Assembly (NCBI RefSeq): GCF_001420715.1 | Contig: NZ_LJJC01000004.1 | Span: 1,724,875 to 1,788,874, forward strand | Reading direction: 5' to 3' | Length of the DNA stretch: 64,000 nt | Source of the DNA: Heyndrickxia shackletonii | Lineage (GTDB): Bacteria > Bacillota > Bacilli > Bacillales > Bacillaceae_C | Shown: one piece after another, positions 1 to 6,749 of the stretch | How positions within the stretch are numbered: position 1 is the stretch's first letter | Layout: each line of letters opens with the position of its first letter | Position numbers and translations under genes: made by a program | The notes under the pieces: model-generated | Databases searched by the model: none | The model's input: only the letters and a program-made list of their open reading frames with translations | What the model was told of the DNA's origin: nothing

Positions 1-142
1 AGACGCAAAAGAAAAGCATGGTATGCGTTGGACAACGTTAAGGGGACTTAAAAAATTGTCGATGCAGGCGATGCTTACTTTCGCTGCCATGAATTTGAAG
101 AAAATGGCCAACTGGATATGGAAAGGTCCGGAAATGGCCTAG
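1..142 (+). CDS. IS1182-family transposase, C-terminal end only
   Basis: Only the last 46 codons are inside the window, ending at TAG 140-142; the rest lies upstream, so intactness cannot be judged. The tail LRGLKKLSMQAMLTFAAMN followed by KKMANWIWKGP is the conserved C-terminus I recognise from IS1182-type DDE transposases of Bacillaceae. The element lies directly upstream of an efflux operon and marks this end of the window as accessory. Family assignment rests on remembered family sequence, not a search. Confidence 0.8.
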   Translation, partial: DAKEKHGMRWTTLRGLKKLSMQAMLTFAAMNLKKMANWIWKGPEMA

Positions 143-202
143 TAGATGAGGATGAGAGAGGTCAGCATACACCCAAAAAGGTAAAAAAGTAAGAACAAAA
201 TC

Positions 203-240
203 AAAAGGGGTTCGGAATGTGACCATTCCGAACCCCTTTT
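203..240 (+). terminator. 17-bp perfect inverted repeat after the transposase
   Basis: The arms at 203-219 and 224-240 are perfectly complementary around a 4-base loop and end in TTTT. This is probably the transposase terminator. It could also be part of the right end of the insertion element. Target duplication cannot be tested because the left end is not visible. Confidence 0.7.
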
Positions 241-252
241 GTCTACAATCTG

Positions 253-282
253 AAATAACGTTGTCAAAACGTTATTTTTTTT
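253..282 (+). terminator. second rho-independent terminator
   Basis: The stem 253-262/268-277 has a 5-base loop and runs into eight T residues. It follows the first hairpin by 12 bases, so the transposase transcript is doubly insulated from the marR promoter. Confidence 0.7.
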
Positions 283-339
283 GTCTAAAATGCTTGAAAC
301 ATGAAGACGCTTTTATTTTTTTCATATAATAGTTTCTTC

Positions 340-370
340 TTGACATACTAATAGAAGAGTATGTTATTAT
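340..370 (+). promoter_or_regulatory. probable sigma-A promoter of the marR-emrA-emrB operon
   Basis: A perfect -35 TTGACA is at 340-345. The -10 candidates are TTATTA 364-369 (18-base spacer) or TATTAT 365-370 (19 bases). No other promoter-like pair is seen between the terminators and the marR start. Confidence 0.6.
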
Positions 371-403
371 ATATTTCGTTAACTTAATTCGCATGCGAAA
401 TAT
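371..403 (+). promoter_or_regulatory. inverted repeats, candidate MarR operator
   Basis: ATATTTCG at 371-378 is repeated inverted as CGAAATAT at 396-403. Nested in it is the 12-bp perfect palindrome TTCGCATGCGAA at 388-399. The site sits just downstream of the -10, where an autoregulatory MarR dimer would block the operon. Function is inferred from position and symmetry. Confidence 0.55.
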
Positions 404-437
404 TTGGATAAGAACGAACTGGGTGAGGAGGGGGGAA

Positions 438-878
438 ATGAAGCTTCTTAATAATGAAGTCATCGAATCATTTACAAAAATAAATAAAGCTATTTATAGA
501 CTTTTAAAAAAAGATGCTGAATCGATAGGGGTCACAGATGTTCAGTTAAAGACATTATATAAAATCCAAAATCATCCCAACATTGGATTGAGAGAATTAG
601 CTGAAAATATGCGGCTCACGAATAGTACTGTAAGTGGTGTAATTGACCGACTGGTGAATCAAAAACTGGTCGATAGGGTAACATCTTCACATGACCGTAG
701 AGCTGTAACTTTGCAACTTACCCCAGAAGGTGAAGAGAAAATTACTAAGTTGTTTGAATCTGATTCTATTTTGATTGAAAAGTTAAATCAAATTCAGCAA
801 TTTCCGCAGGATGAGATTCAAAAATTACTTCAATTACATGAGCGGATTTTAGAAACATTGACTATTAAGGAGGAATAA
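438..878 (+). CDS. MarR-family transcriptional regulator of the adjacent efflux pump
   Basis: A 146-residue winged-helix protein of typical MarR length. The middle carries the helix-turn-helix (LRELAENMRLTNSTVSGVID) and a wing with the DRRAVTLQLTPEG motif. An upstream ATG at 393 is in frame but lies inside the operator palindrome. ATG 438 follows a strong GAGGAGGGGGG site and gives the usual MarR N-terminus, so I chose it. It is first in a three-gene operon, 7 bases before the membrane fusion gene, which suggests ligand-released autorepression of the pump. The inducer is unknown. Confidence 0.85.
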   Translation: MKLLNNEVIESFTKINKAIYRLLKKDAESIGVTDVQLKTLYKIQNHPNIGLRELAENMRLTNSTVSGVIDRLVNQKLVDRVTSSHDRRAVTLQLTPEGEEKITKLFESDSILIEKLNQIQQFPQDEIQKLLQLHERILETLTIKEE

Positions 879-885
879 TTCATCT

Positions 886-1536
886 ATGAATGCAAGACGT
901 ATGATTTTAATTAATGTGATCTTACTCATTATCCTTGTCGGAGGAGGATTTACAGGTTACTACTTCTATAATAAATCTGTTACCTATTTATCGACAGATA
1001 ATGCACAAATTGCTGGTCAGCAAGTATCTATTGCATCACCTGCAGCAGGTAAATTAGTAAGTTGGGGTGGAAAAGTTGGAGACACCTTTAATAAAGGCGA
1101 TAAAATGGGTTCCGTTGATGTTGTAAGTGATAAAGGTGTTACAAAAGTAGATATTACTGCTCCTGCAGACGGAACCGTTGTTCAATCTACAGCTGTGAAA
1201 AATACTTATGTTGGTGCAGGAGTTCCAATTGCCCAAAGCTATGACTTATCCAATTTATGGGTAACAGCAAATATTAAGGAAACAAATATAAATGATGTGA
1301 AAATTGGCCAAGATGTCGACATCTATGTAGATGCATATCCAAATACGACTTTAAGCGGTAAAGTTCAAAGCATCGGTTTAGCAACAGCAGGCACTTTTTC
1401 TTTACTACCAAGCAATAATGCGACAGGTAACTATACAAAAGAGGTGCAAGTCATTCCTGTAAAAGTCTCTATTGAAAATTATGGTGGTCTTGATTTAGTT
1501 CCTGGTATGAATGTGACTGTGCGAATTCATAAGTAG
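886..1536 (+). CDS. HlyD/EmrA-type membrane fusion protein
   Basis: A 216-residue adaptor for the MFS pump encoded next. Residues about 5-28 form one N-terminal membrane anchor. The rest looks like a split biotinyl-lipoyl/beta-barrel domain (ASPAAGKLVSWGGKVGDTF, then APADGTVV, then a barrel ending in LVPGMNVTVRI). The coiled-coil hairpin of Gram-negative EmrA is missing or very short, as expected in a cell with no outer membrane. It is spaced 7 bases from marR and 8 bases from the pump gene, so translation is tightly coupled. Substrate not predictable. Confidence 0.85.
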   Translation: MNARRMILINVILLIILVGGGFTGYYFYNKSVTYLSTDNAQIAGQQVSIASPAAGKLVSWGGKVGDTFNKGDKMGSVDVVSDKGVTKVDITAPADGTVVQSTAVKNTYVGAGVPIAQSYDLSNLWVTANIKETNINDVKIGQDVDIYVDAYPNTTLSGKVQSIGLATAGTFSLLPSNNATGNYTKEVQVIPVKVSIENYGGLDLVPGMNVTVRIHK

Positions 1537-1544
1537 GTGATATC

Positions 1545-3521
1545 ATGACAATATATATCGCTAGTTATGTTCTTATATCGGTTATACTTCTTCTTATAAT
1601 CAATTTTGCATTAAGGAGAGGGAAAAATAACCGTAAAAATTTAAAAGATACGGTACCTTCGAATCTGGAGACTGGAAAAGAAGATGTACATGTAAGGTCA
1701 GTAGAAACAGATGATCAGGAAATAAAACAAGAAATAAAAAAAGAAGCGGCAGAAGAGCCTTTAATCGTTCATCATGAGGAAAAGACAGATTCAATTGAAG
1801 AACATCCTACACCTGATTTGGAAAAGGATGAAACAGTCGAAGATGACGCGACTGTTGCTGATAATTTAATCCGTGAAACTCTAAAGGACTCTGCTATTAC
1901 GGAGCCTGCCTTAGAATATGTGAATGAAGAAGCAGGCAAAACAGAGGAGCCAAAGGAAAAAACAAAGAAAGCAACAGGTCCTAATATTTCACCTGATATT
2001 TCAAAACATCGTGGAAAAATCATTGCTGCGATGATGCTCGGAGCCTTCGTTGCGATATTAAACCAAACTTTGTTAAATGTGGCATTGCCTCATATAATGA
2101 ATGATTTAGGGATTACAACGAGTACAGTGCAATGGCTGTCAACAGGATACATGTTAACAAATGGTATCTTTATTCCGATTACTGCTTTCTTAATTGCAAG
2201 ACTGGGGACAAGAAAATTGTTCATTTCCGCAATCTTTGCATTTACGATTGGATCTGTCATTTGTTCCGTTTCAGCAAACTTTTCGATGCTGATGGTCGGA
2301 AGGGTTGTTCAAGCGGCGGGTGCAGGGGTAATAATGCCGTTATTAATGACCGTGTTTATGACAATCTTCCCACCTGAAAAACGTGGTGGTGCAATGGGAT
2401 TAATGGGGGTTGCAATGATATTTGCTCCTGCCATCGGACCAACACTATCCGGATGGTTAATCGGTCATTTTTCTTGGAGATTATTATTTGATATCGTTAT
2501 TCCATTTGGTATCTTGGACTTGATTTTAGCTATTATCTGGATGAAGGATGTAACAAAAATTACAAAACCAAAATTTGATACATGGGGATTCATTTTTTCA
2601 ACCATTGGTTTTGGATTTTTGCTCTATGGATTTAGTGAAGCAGGTAATGACGGTTGGACGAGTGCAACCGTAATGATTTCCTTGATCGTTGGAATCATTT
2701 CGCTAATTGCATTTGTAATACGTGAATTTTCAACAGATTCTCCAATGCTCGATTTACATGTATTTAAATATGATATTTTTGCATTAACAACCGTTGTTAG
2801 TATGGTCGTTAATATGGCGATGTTTGCCGCGATGATATTACTTCCGGTTTATCTGCAAAACTTACGCGGTTTTACTGCATTACAATCAGGTTTAATGATG
2901 TTGCCTGGTGCGATTATAATGGGGATTATGTCTCCGATTTCAGGTAAGCTATTTGATAAGATGGGTGCAAGGCCACTGGCCATCATTGGGCTAATTATTA
3001 CGGTAGTTACTACATGGGAATTTACGCGTTTAACAATGCAAACAACGTTGACACATATAATGATTCTCTATATTTTCCGTATGTTCGGAATGTCCTTTAT
3101 CATGATGACAGTTATGACAGAAGGTATGAATCAATTGCCGCTTCGTCTTACTAGTCATGGGACAGCCGCATCCAATACGGCAAGAACGGTCGCAGGGAGT
3201 ATCGGAACTGCCTTTCTTGTTACTGTAATGTCAACAAGATCCAGTTTTCATACTGCAAATTACTCAAATGTAATCACAAGTTCAAACCCTTATATTTCTG
3301 ATAAGCTTTCACAGCTTGGTCAGGGGATTGCGCAAATGGCTGGATTGCCTGCGCAGGCTGGTCAAACTTTAGCGACATCCACTATATATGGAAAAGTTGT
3401 ACAGCAATCAACAGTGGATGGAATTAATGATGCATTTGTAGTTGCAACCGGTATAGCGGCAGTTGCCTTGATTCTATCCTTCTTTATTAAACGATCTAGA
3501 CCTGCAGAAATAAAAAAATAA
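1545..3521 (+). CDS. EmrB/QacA-type (DHA2) MFS efflux pump with long acidic N-terminal extension
   Basis: A 658-residue drug:H+ antiporter-like permease of the 14-helix DHA2 family. The MFS part begins near residue 158 (GAFVAILNQTLLNVALP) and shows the antiporter motif region FAPAIGPTLSGWLIG. Family members are usually about 480-520 residues. Here residues 3-23 form an extra membrane segment, followed by about 130 residues rich in Glu, Asp, Lys and Thr with no obvious fold. The ATG at 1545 has a good AGGTGA site, so the extension is translated. It ends the marR operon. Substrate unknown. Confidence 0.88.
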   Translation: MTIYIASYVLISVILLLIINFALRRGKNNRKNLKDTVPSNLETGKEDVHVRSVETDDQEIKQEIKKEAAEEPLIVHHEEKTDSIEEHPTPDLEKDETVEDDATVADNLIRETLKDSAITEPALEYVNEEAGKTEEPKEKTKKATGPNISPDISKHRGKIIAAMMLGAFVAILNQTLLNVALPHIMNDLGITTSTVQWLSTGYMLTNGIFIPITAFLIARLGTRKLFISAIFAFTIGSVICSVSANFSMLMVGRVVQAAGAGVIMPLLMTVFMTIFPPEKRGGAMGLMGVAMIFAPAIGPTLSGWLIGHFSWRLLFDIVIPFGILDLILAIIWMKDVTKITKPKFDTWGFIFSTIGFGFLLYGFSEAGNDGWTSATVMISLIVGIISLIAFVIREFSTDSPMLDLHVFKYDIFALTTVVSMVVNMAMFAAMILLPVYLQNLRGFTALQSGLMMLPGAIIMGIMSPISGKLFDKMGARPLAIIGLIITVVTTWEFTRLTMQTTLTHIMILYIFRMFGMSFIMMTVMTEGMNQLPLRLTSHGTAASNTARTVAGSIGTAFLVTVMSTRSSFHTANYSNVITSSNPYISDKLSQLGQGIAQMAGLPAQAGQTLATSTIYGKVVQQSTVDGINDAFVVATGIAAVALILSFFIKRSRPAEIKK

Positions 3522-3529
3522 ATTTTTTT

Positions 3530-3561
3530 AGCCAAAGAGAGGAAACTTTCTTTGGCTTTTT
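3530..3561 (+). terminator. terminator of the efflux operon
   Basis: The stem 3530-3540/3547-3557 (AGCCAAAG/CTTTGGCT core, one G-T pair) has a GGAAAC loop and continues into T residues. Confidence 0.85.
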
Positions 3562-3661
3562 GCATATAGTAGAGGGTCGGCTTTTTTTGGAGATAGATCC
3601 CCAGGCAATCAGACCTTTAATAGGACATATATATTTATTAAAAACATTTTTAAAATTTATG

Positions 3662-3690
3662 TTTACTTTTGTATAGTAGTTGGTTATAAT
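3662..3690 (+). promoter_or_regulatory. sigma-A promoter of the yrzI small-gene array
   Basis: TTTACT at 3662-3667, a 17-base spacer and a perfect TATAAT at 3685-3690. Transcription should begin near 3697, about 36 bases before the leader ORF. No other promoter-like pair was found before the array, so its expression should depend on this one and on read-through of the leader hairpins. Confidence 0.75.
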
Positions 3691-3732
3691 TACCTCTGTA
3701 AGCAAAATAATCTTAAGGAGGTCGTTTGAAAA

Positions 3733-3813
3733 ATGAAAAAGTTATACGCTAATGTTTCTTCCTTAATTTCATATTATTCACATTCGACCTTGGATGGATT
3801 GAATTTGCTTTAA
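3733..3813 (+). CDS. 26-residue leader-peptide-like ORF
   Basis: ATG 3733 to TAA 3811-3813 follows a perfect AAGGAGG at 3715-3721 (11-base spacing). The peptide is 26 residues, with five serines between positions 9 and 18 (four different Ser codons), six leucines and a Tyr-Tyr pair; it resembles no protein I know. It is immediately followed by two terminator-like hairpins upstream of the yrzI genes. A well-translated tiny ORF before terminators is the layout of a translation-controlled attenuator. It may instead be an independent small protein. Confidence 0.55.
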   Translation: MKKLYANVSSLISYYSHSTLDGLNLL

Positions 3814-3831
3814 ATTTATATAAGTAAATCC

Positions 3832-3870
3832 AGCCGTTGGAAGAATGTCTGTCTTCCTGCGGCTTTTTTG
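3832..3870 (+). terminator. leader hairpin 1 (terminator/attenuator)
   Basis: The arms 3832-3844 (AGCCGTTGGAAGA) and 3852-3864 (TCTTCCTGCGGCT) pair with one mismatch and one G-T, followed by six T residues. It lies 18 bases after the leader ORF stop. Its 3' arm is nearly identical to the 3' arm of hairpin 2. Confidence 0.7.
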
Positions 3871-3895
3871 CGCCTTTTACAGGTATGCGCTTTTT

Positions 3896-3934
3896 AAGCC
3901 GCAAGAAGATACAGTATCTTCCTGCGGCTTTTTT
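3896..3934 (+). terminator. leader hairpin 2 (terminator/attenuator) abutting yrzI copy 1
   Basis: The arms 3896-3912 and 3914-3930 pair over 17 positions with one A-C mismatch and end in TTTTTT. The yrzI copy 1 ribosome site starts 7 bases later. Its 5' arm (AGCCGCAAGAAGA, 3897-3909) can also pair with the 3' arm of hairpin 1, which would dissolve both terminators. Confidence 0.7.
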
Positions 3935-3954
3935 ATGTTTAGGTGGTGATAATT

Positions 3955-4101
3955 ATGACACTCGGTCTTATCTTAACAAAAATGAATGTGAAAAAGAGAA
4001 ATAAAACAATAAGCAAATACAAACGTGAACAAAATATCGCAGAAATTATGGAGCAAAACAAATTAAAGCATAATGAGATGATGTTAAGACATTATTATTA
4101 A
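3955..4101 (+). CDS. YrzI-family small protein, copy 1
   Basis: A 48-residue protein starting MTLGLILTKMNVKKR and ending KHNEMMLRHYY. It has a short hydrophobic N-terminus, a KKR patch, then a charged probable helix rich in Lys, Glu and Gln. Two further copies follow in tandem. I recognise the family as the Bacillus YrzI-type small proteins, which are known to occur in tandem clusters and have no established function. ATG 3955 follows AGGTGGTGA. Made only if transcription passes the two hairpins just upstream. Confidence 0.78.
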   Translation: MTLGLILTKMNVKKRNKTISKYKREQNIAEIMEQNKLKHNEMMLRHYY

Positions 4102-4135
4102 TTGGCAAAGATCAAATAATAGGAGGTGATAAAAT

Positions 4136-4282
4136 ATGGTACTCAATCTAATCTTTACAAAATTAAATTTAAAGAAACGAGTAAAAACTGCGGAACAATA
4201 TCAAAAAGAACAAATAAGTGCAGATATTTTTGAACAAACCAAACGTAAGTATGTGGAAGTAGTAATGAGACAGTTGTATTAA
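4136..4282 (+). CDS. YrzI-family small protein, copy 2
   Basis: A 48-residue paralogue of the neighbours: MVLNLIFTKLNLKKR at the N-terminus, a central charged helix, and VVMRQLY at the end. It is the most diverged of the three full copies in its C-terminal half. A strong AGGAGGTGA site lies 6 bases before ATG 4136. It is separated from copy 1 by 34 bases with no promoter or terminator, so one message probably carries all copies. Molecular function unknown. Confidence 0.8.
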   Translation: MVLNLIFTKLNLKKRVKTAEQYQKEQISADIFEQTKRKYVEVVMRQLY

Positions 4283-4326
4283 CAGTAAACAGTCTTTTTA
4301 ATTGATGAACATAGGGAGGTGATCAT

Positions 4327-4473
4327 ATGACACTGAATTTAATTTTTGTTACGATTACAATTAAAAAACGTAAGAAAACAACCGAGGAATATTTACACGA
4401 AGAAAATATCTCAAGGATTTTCGAAGAAAATAAATTAAAGCATAGTGAAATTCTATTAAGAAATTATTATTAA
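4327..4473 (+). CDS. YrzI-family small protein, copy 3
   Basis: A 48-residue paralogue, MTLNLIFVTITIKKRKK, ending KHSEILLRNYY. It is the copy closest to the family pattern I remember. Copies 1 and 3 share the C-terminal pattern NKLKH-x-E followed by LR-x-YY, and their DNA is also similar there, which points to tandem duplication rather than chance. The GGGAGGTGA site precedes ATG 4327. All three copies have the same length, which is unlikely for random ORFs. Confidence 0.82.
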   Translation: MTLNLIFVTITIKKRKKTTEEYLHEENISRIFEENKLKHSEILLRNYY

Positions 4474-4502
4474 AAAAATTAAATGGAAAGGAGAGGTTAA
4501 AG

Positions 4503-4565
4503 ATGTTTTGTGTATTTCAAATCAAAAGACTAAATTTCTTATGGGTGGAGAAAGATTCCGCCTAA
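4503..4565 (+). CDS. 20-residue ORF in the yrzI array
   Basis: ATG 4503 has a good AAAGGAGAGG site 6 bases upstream and encodes 20 residues (MFCVFQIKRLNFLWVEKDSA). No homology is recognised and it does not align with YrzI. The strong ribosome site in an otherwise ordered array is the only support for translation. Confidence 0.4.
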   Translation: MFCVFQIKRLNFLWVEKDSA

Positions 4566-4590
4566 CTACCTTGAGCTAGGGGGAAAATGA

Positions 4591-4650
4591 ATGTTTTTAC
4601 ACATTTTAGTATTAACGGTGATGTTAAAGAAAAGATCAAAAAACAGCTGA
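4591..4650 (+). pseudogene. truncated fourth YrzI-like copy (19 residues)
   Basis: ATG 4591 with an AGGGGGA site encodes MFLHILVLTVMLKKRSKNS, whose first 18 residues line up with the N-terminus of copy 3 (MTLNLIFVTITIKKRKKT): same Leu3, Thr9 and KKR 13-15, with hydrophobic residues at matching positions. It stops at TGA 4648-4650, inside the first arm of the array terminator, so the charged helix is missing. It may be a decayed copy or a working short variant. A second frame from ATG 4587 would read through the terminator and is less likely. Confidence 0.55.
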
Positions 4651-4676
4651 CAATTTTTCTGTCAGCTGTTTTTTTA
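4641..4676 (+). terminator. terminator of the yrzI array
   Basis: The perfect 11-bp stem 4641-4651/4661-4671 (AAACAGCTGAC/GTCAGCTGTTT) is followed by T residues. It ends the transcription unit that starts near 3697. Confidence 0.9.
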
Positions 4677-4728
4677 TTATTTTTGTATGTTAGTTATACA
4701 TTGCATAATTTATTTCGAGTTTGGTAAT

Positions 4729-4831
4729 CTAACCCAGCCCTCCTAATCTCCATCGAGTCCTGAAGTAGCTCGCCATGTTTCCAAATTCTTGCGTCGAAGG
4801 ATTTGAATTCTGTACGATAGCACTTTTCTTA
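4729..4831 (+). repeat. intergenic stretch, possible degenerate copy of repeat family A
   Basis: The 286 bases between the yrzI array and the sedolisin gene show no gene. The segment CTCGCCATGTTTCC and the GCGTCGAAGGATTTGAATTC region weakly resemble the inner part and far end of the dispersed repeat at 8951 and 28263. The match is partial and the boundaries are guesses. Confidence 0.25.
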
Positions 4832-4936
4832 TATAGGTATAAAATACTGAATATTAATATAAGTCAGAAATATCATAGATAACTGATTGCTAAATGGAGT
4901 AAAATAGAATTTAATATATGAAAGGAGATGTGACAA

Positions 4937-6544
4937 ATGGACAAGCATATTCAAATTTCAGGCAGTGAACGAGAGATTCTTCCTAATGCACGAAAAGTGG
5001 ACCAAGCAAATCCTAATGAAAAGATTTCAGTGATGGTTATTATGCGTCGCCATAGTGTTGAGCAGGATACTTTCGCAGAAATGAATGAACGTCAATTCTC
5101 CAAAGCACATTATACTCGGCAGTCATTTGCCAATAATTATTTTATTCATCCCGATGATATGAAAATTCTTCAAGATTTTGCTGATGATTATGAGCTTACT
5201 ATAAAGGAGACCATCTCATTTGCAGGCATGGTTACTCTTACCGGTACAATTGAAAATCTAAACAAGGCTTTTTCTGTAGAAATAGCGGAATATGAACACC
5301 CCCATTTCCGATATCGCGGAAGAAATGGATATGTTCACATACCTGAAAGGCTATCTGAAATTGTACAAGCAGTACTTGGATTGGACAACCGCCCGCAATC
5401 GAAAGCACACTTTCGGCTATTGCAAAGTGGAAAAATGTTTATGAGAAATAATAGAAAGCCGGCTTCTTTTACACCTATAGAAGTGGCAAGGCTGTATAAC
5501 TTTCCAGAGAATATAGATTGCAGTAATCAATGCATTGGTATTATTGAGTTAGGCGGGGGATACCGCCCTGAAGATATGGAACAATATTTTTCAAAGCTTG
5601 GGGTTCCTGCTCCTGAAATTGTTGATATTGAAATAGATGGTGCAACAAATTCGCCAACTGGTGATCCAAATGGCCCTGATGGGGAGGTTGCATTAGATAT
5701 TGAAATTGCTGCGGCTGTAGCACCTAATGCTAAAATTGCCGTATATTTTGCGCCAAATTCAGACTCAGGTTTTTTAAAAGCAATTACTACCGCCATCCAT
5801 GATAATGTAAATAAACCATCGGTTATTTCTATAAGCTGGGGTGCTCCTGAAAGCAACTGGACGAAACAAGCGATGAAAGCTATGAATAAAGCATTTAAAG
5901 ATGCAGCATCACTCGGAATTACAGTTTGTTGTGCATCTGGTGATAATGGCTCCTCCGATGGGGTAGAGGATGGTTCGGTCCATGTTGATTTCCCAGCGTC
6001 TAGCCCATTTGTAATGGGATGCGGCGGAACTCAATTGGAAGGTACAAATGGATCTATTACTCGTGAAATCGTATGGAATGAAGTAAATAATGGGGCTACA
6101 GGCGGCGGAATTAGTTCCTTTTTCAAGACTCCCGAATGGCAAAAAAATATTGACTTTCCTAATGGAAGTATCCAGGATGGAAGAGGTGTTCCTGATGTTG
6201 CAGGTAATGCGGATCCATTAACAGGATATCAAATCTTAGTTGGCGGACAGGAATATATATTTGGGGGTACTAGTGCAGTGGCACCATTATATGCTGGTTT
6301 AGTTGCAATCCTAAATCAGCAGCTAGGCAGATCCATTGGCTTTATAAATCCCATTTTGTATCAGTTCTCTTCAGAGGATAATAGCTTTCGAGATATTACA
6401 GACGGTAACAATGATACGGTTGGAAATGGATCTTACGCAGCAGGAGTTGGTTGGGATGCATGTACTGGCCTAGGGAGTATAGATGGAAAGAAACTATTGA
6501 GTGCTCTTACAACTTATTATTCTACTAATATGATATTAAATTAG
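4937..6544 (+). CDS. sedolisin (S53, kumamolisin-like) serine-carboxyl peptidase
   Basis: A 535-residue pro-enzyme. Residues 1 to about 175 match a pro-kumamolisin activation domain, and the rest a subtilisin-like fold. The sedolisin catalytic set is visible: E250 and D254 (GEVALDIEIAAAVAP), oxyanion D336 (ASGDNG) and nucleophile S446 (FGGTSAVAP). The C-terminal calcium site is present (DITDGNND, then GVGWDACTGLGS). There is no signal peptide, as in several Bacillus sedolisins, so the export route is unclear. The family is usually acid-active. The gene is monocistronic: AAAGGAGATG before ATG 4937 and a terminator directly after the stop. Confidence 0.93.
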   Translation: MDKHIQISGSEREILPNARKVDQANPNEKISVMVIMRRHSVEQDTFAEMNERQFSKAHYTRQSFANNYFIHPDDMKILQDFADDYELTIKETISFAGMVTLTGTIENLNKAFSVEIAEYEHPHFRYRGRNGYVHIPERLSEIVQAVLGLDNRPQSKAHFRLLQSGKMFMRNNRKPASFTPIEVARLYNFPENIDCSNQCIGIIELGGGYRPEDMEQYFSKLGVPAPEIVDIEIDGATNSPTGDPNGPDGEVALDIEIAAAVAPNAKIAVYFAPNSDSGFLKAITTAIHDNVNKPSVISISWGAPESNWTKQAMKAMNKAFKDAASLGITVCCASGDNGSSDGVEDGSVHVDFPASSPFVMGCGGTQLEGTNGSITREIVWNEVNNGATGGGISSFFKTPEWQKNIDFPNGSIQDGRGVPDVAGNADPLTGYQILVGGQEYIFGGTSAVAPLYAGLVAILNQQLGRSIGFINPILYQFSSEDNSFRDITDGNNDTVGNGSYAAGVGWDACTGLGSIDGKKLLSALTTYYSTNMILN

Positions 6545-6573
6545 ACAGAAGGGAAATCCCTTCTGTTTTTTCA
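6545..6573 (+). terminator. terminator of the sedolisin gene
   Basis: The perfect 9-bp stem ACAGAAGGG/CCCTTCTGT (6545-6553/6558-6566) with an AAAT loop is followed by a T run. It begins at the base after the stop codon. Confidence 0.9.
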
Positions 6574-6749
6574 TGTGGTTGTTATTCCATTAAAATGTCC
6601 GCTATCATAATTGGAATTTTATATTCTTGAAAAATAAAAATTATTTAAAATAGTCCATGTATGAAGTGAAAAAGTATGTTATGATTGCACTTGGAAATAT
6701 TTCGATACACTAAACAATTAATCGGGGGAACTTAAGGAGAGAAGTCATC

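Noticed and set aside
143-300. Insertion-sequence end with target duplication
   Set aside because: The 17-bp hairpin could be an element end, but without the left end no terminal match or direct repeat can be tested; annotated as terminator.
4587-4727. A 46-codon frame from ATG 4587 reading through the array terminator
   Set aside because: Only 3 bases from the AGGGGGA site and it crosses a perfect terminator. The ATG at 4591 has better spacing and encodes a recognisable YrzI N-terminus.
5527-5856. 109-codon minus-strand frame within the sedolisin gene
   Set aside because: Shadow of the catalytic domain coding sequence; no start signals.
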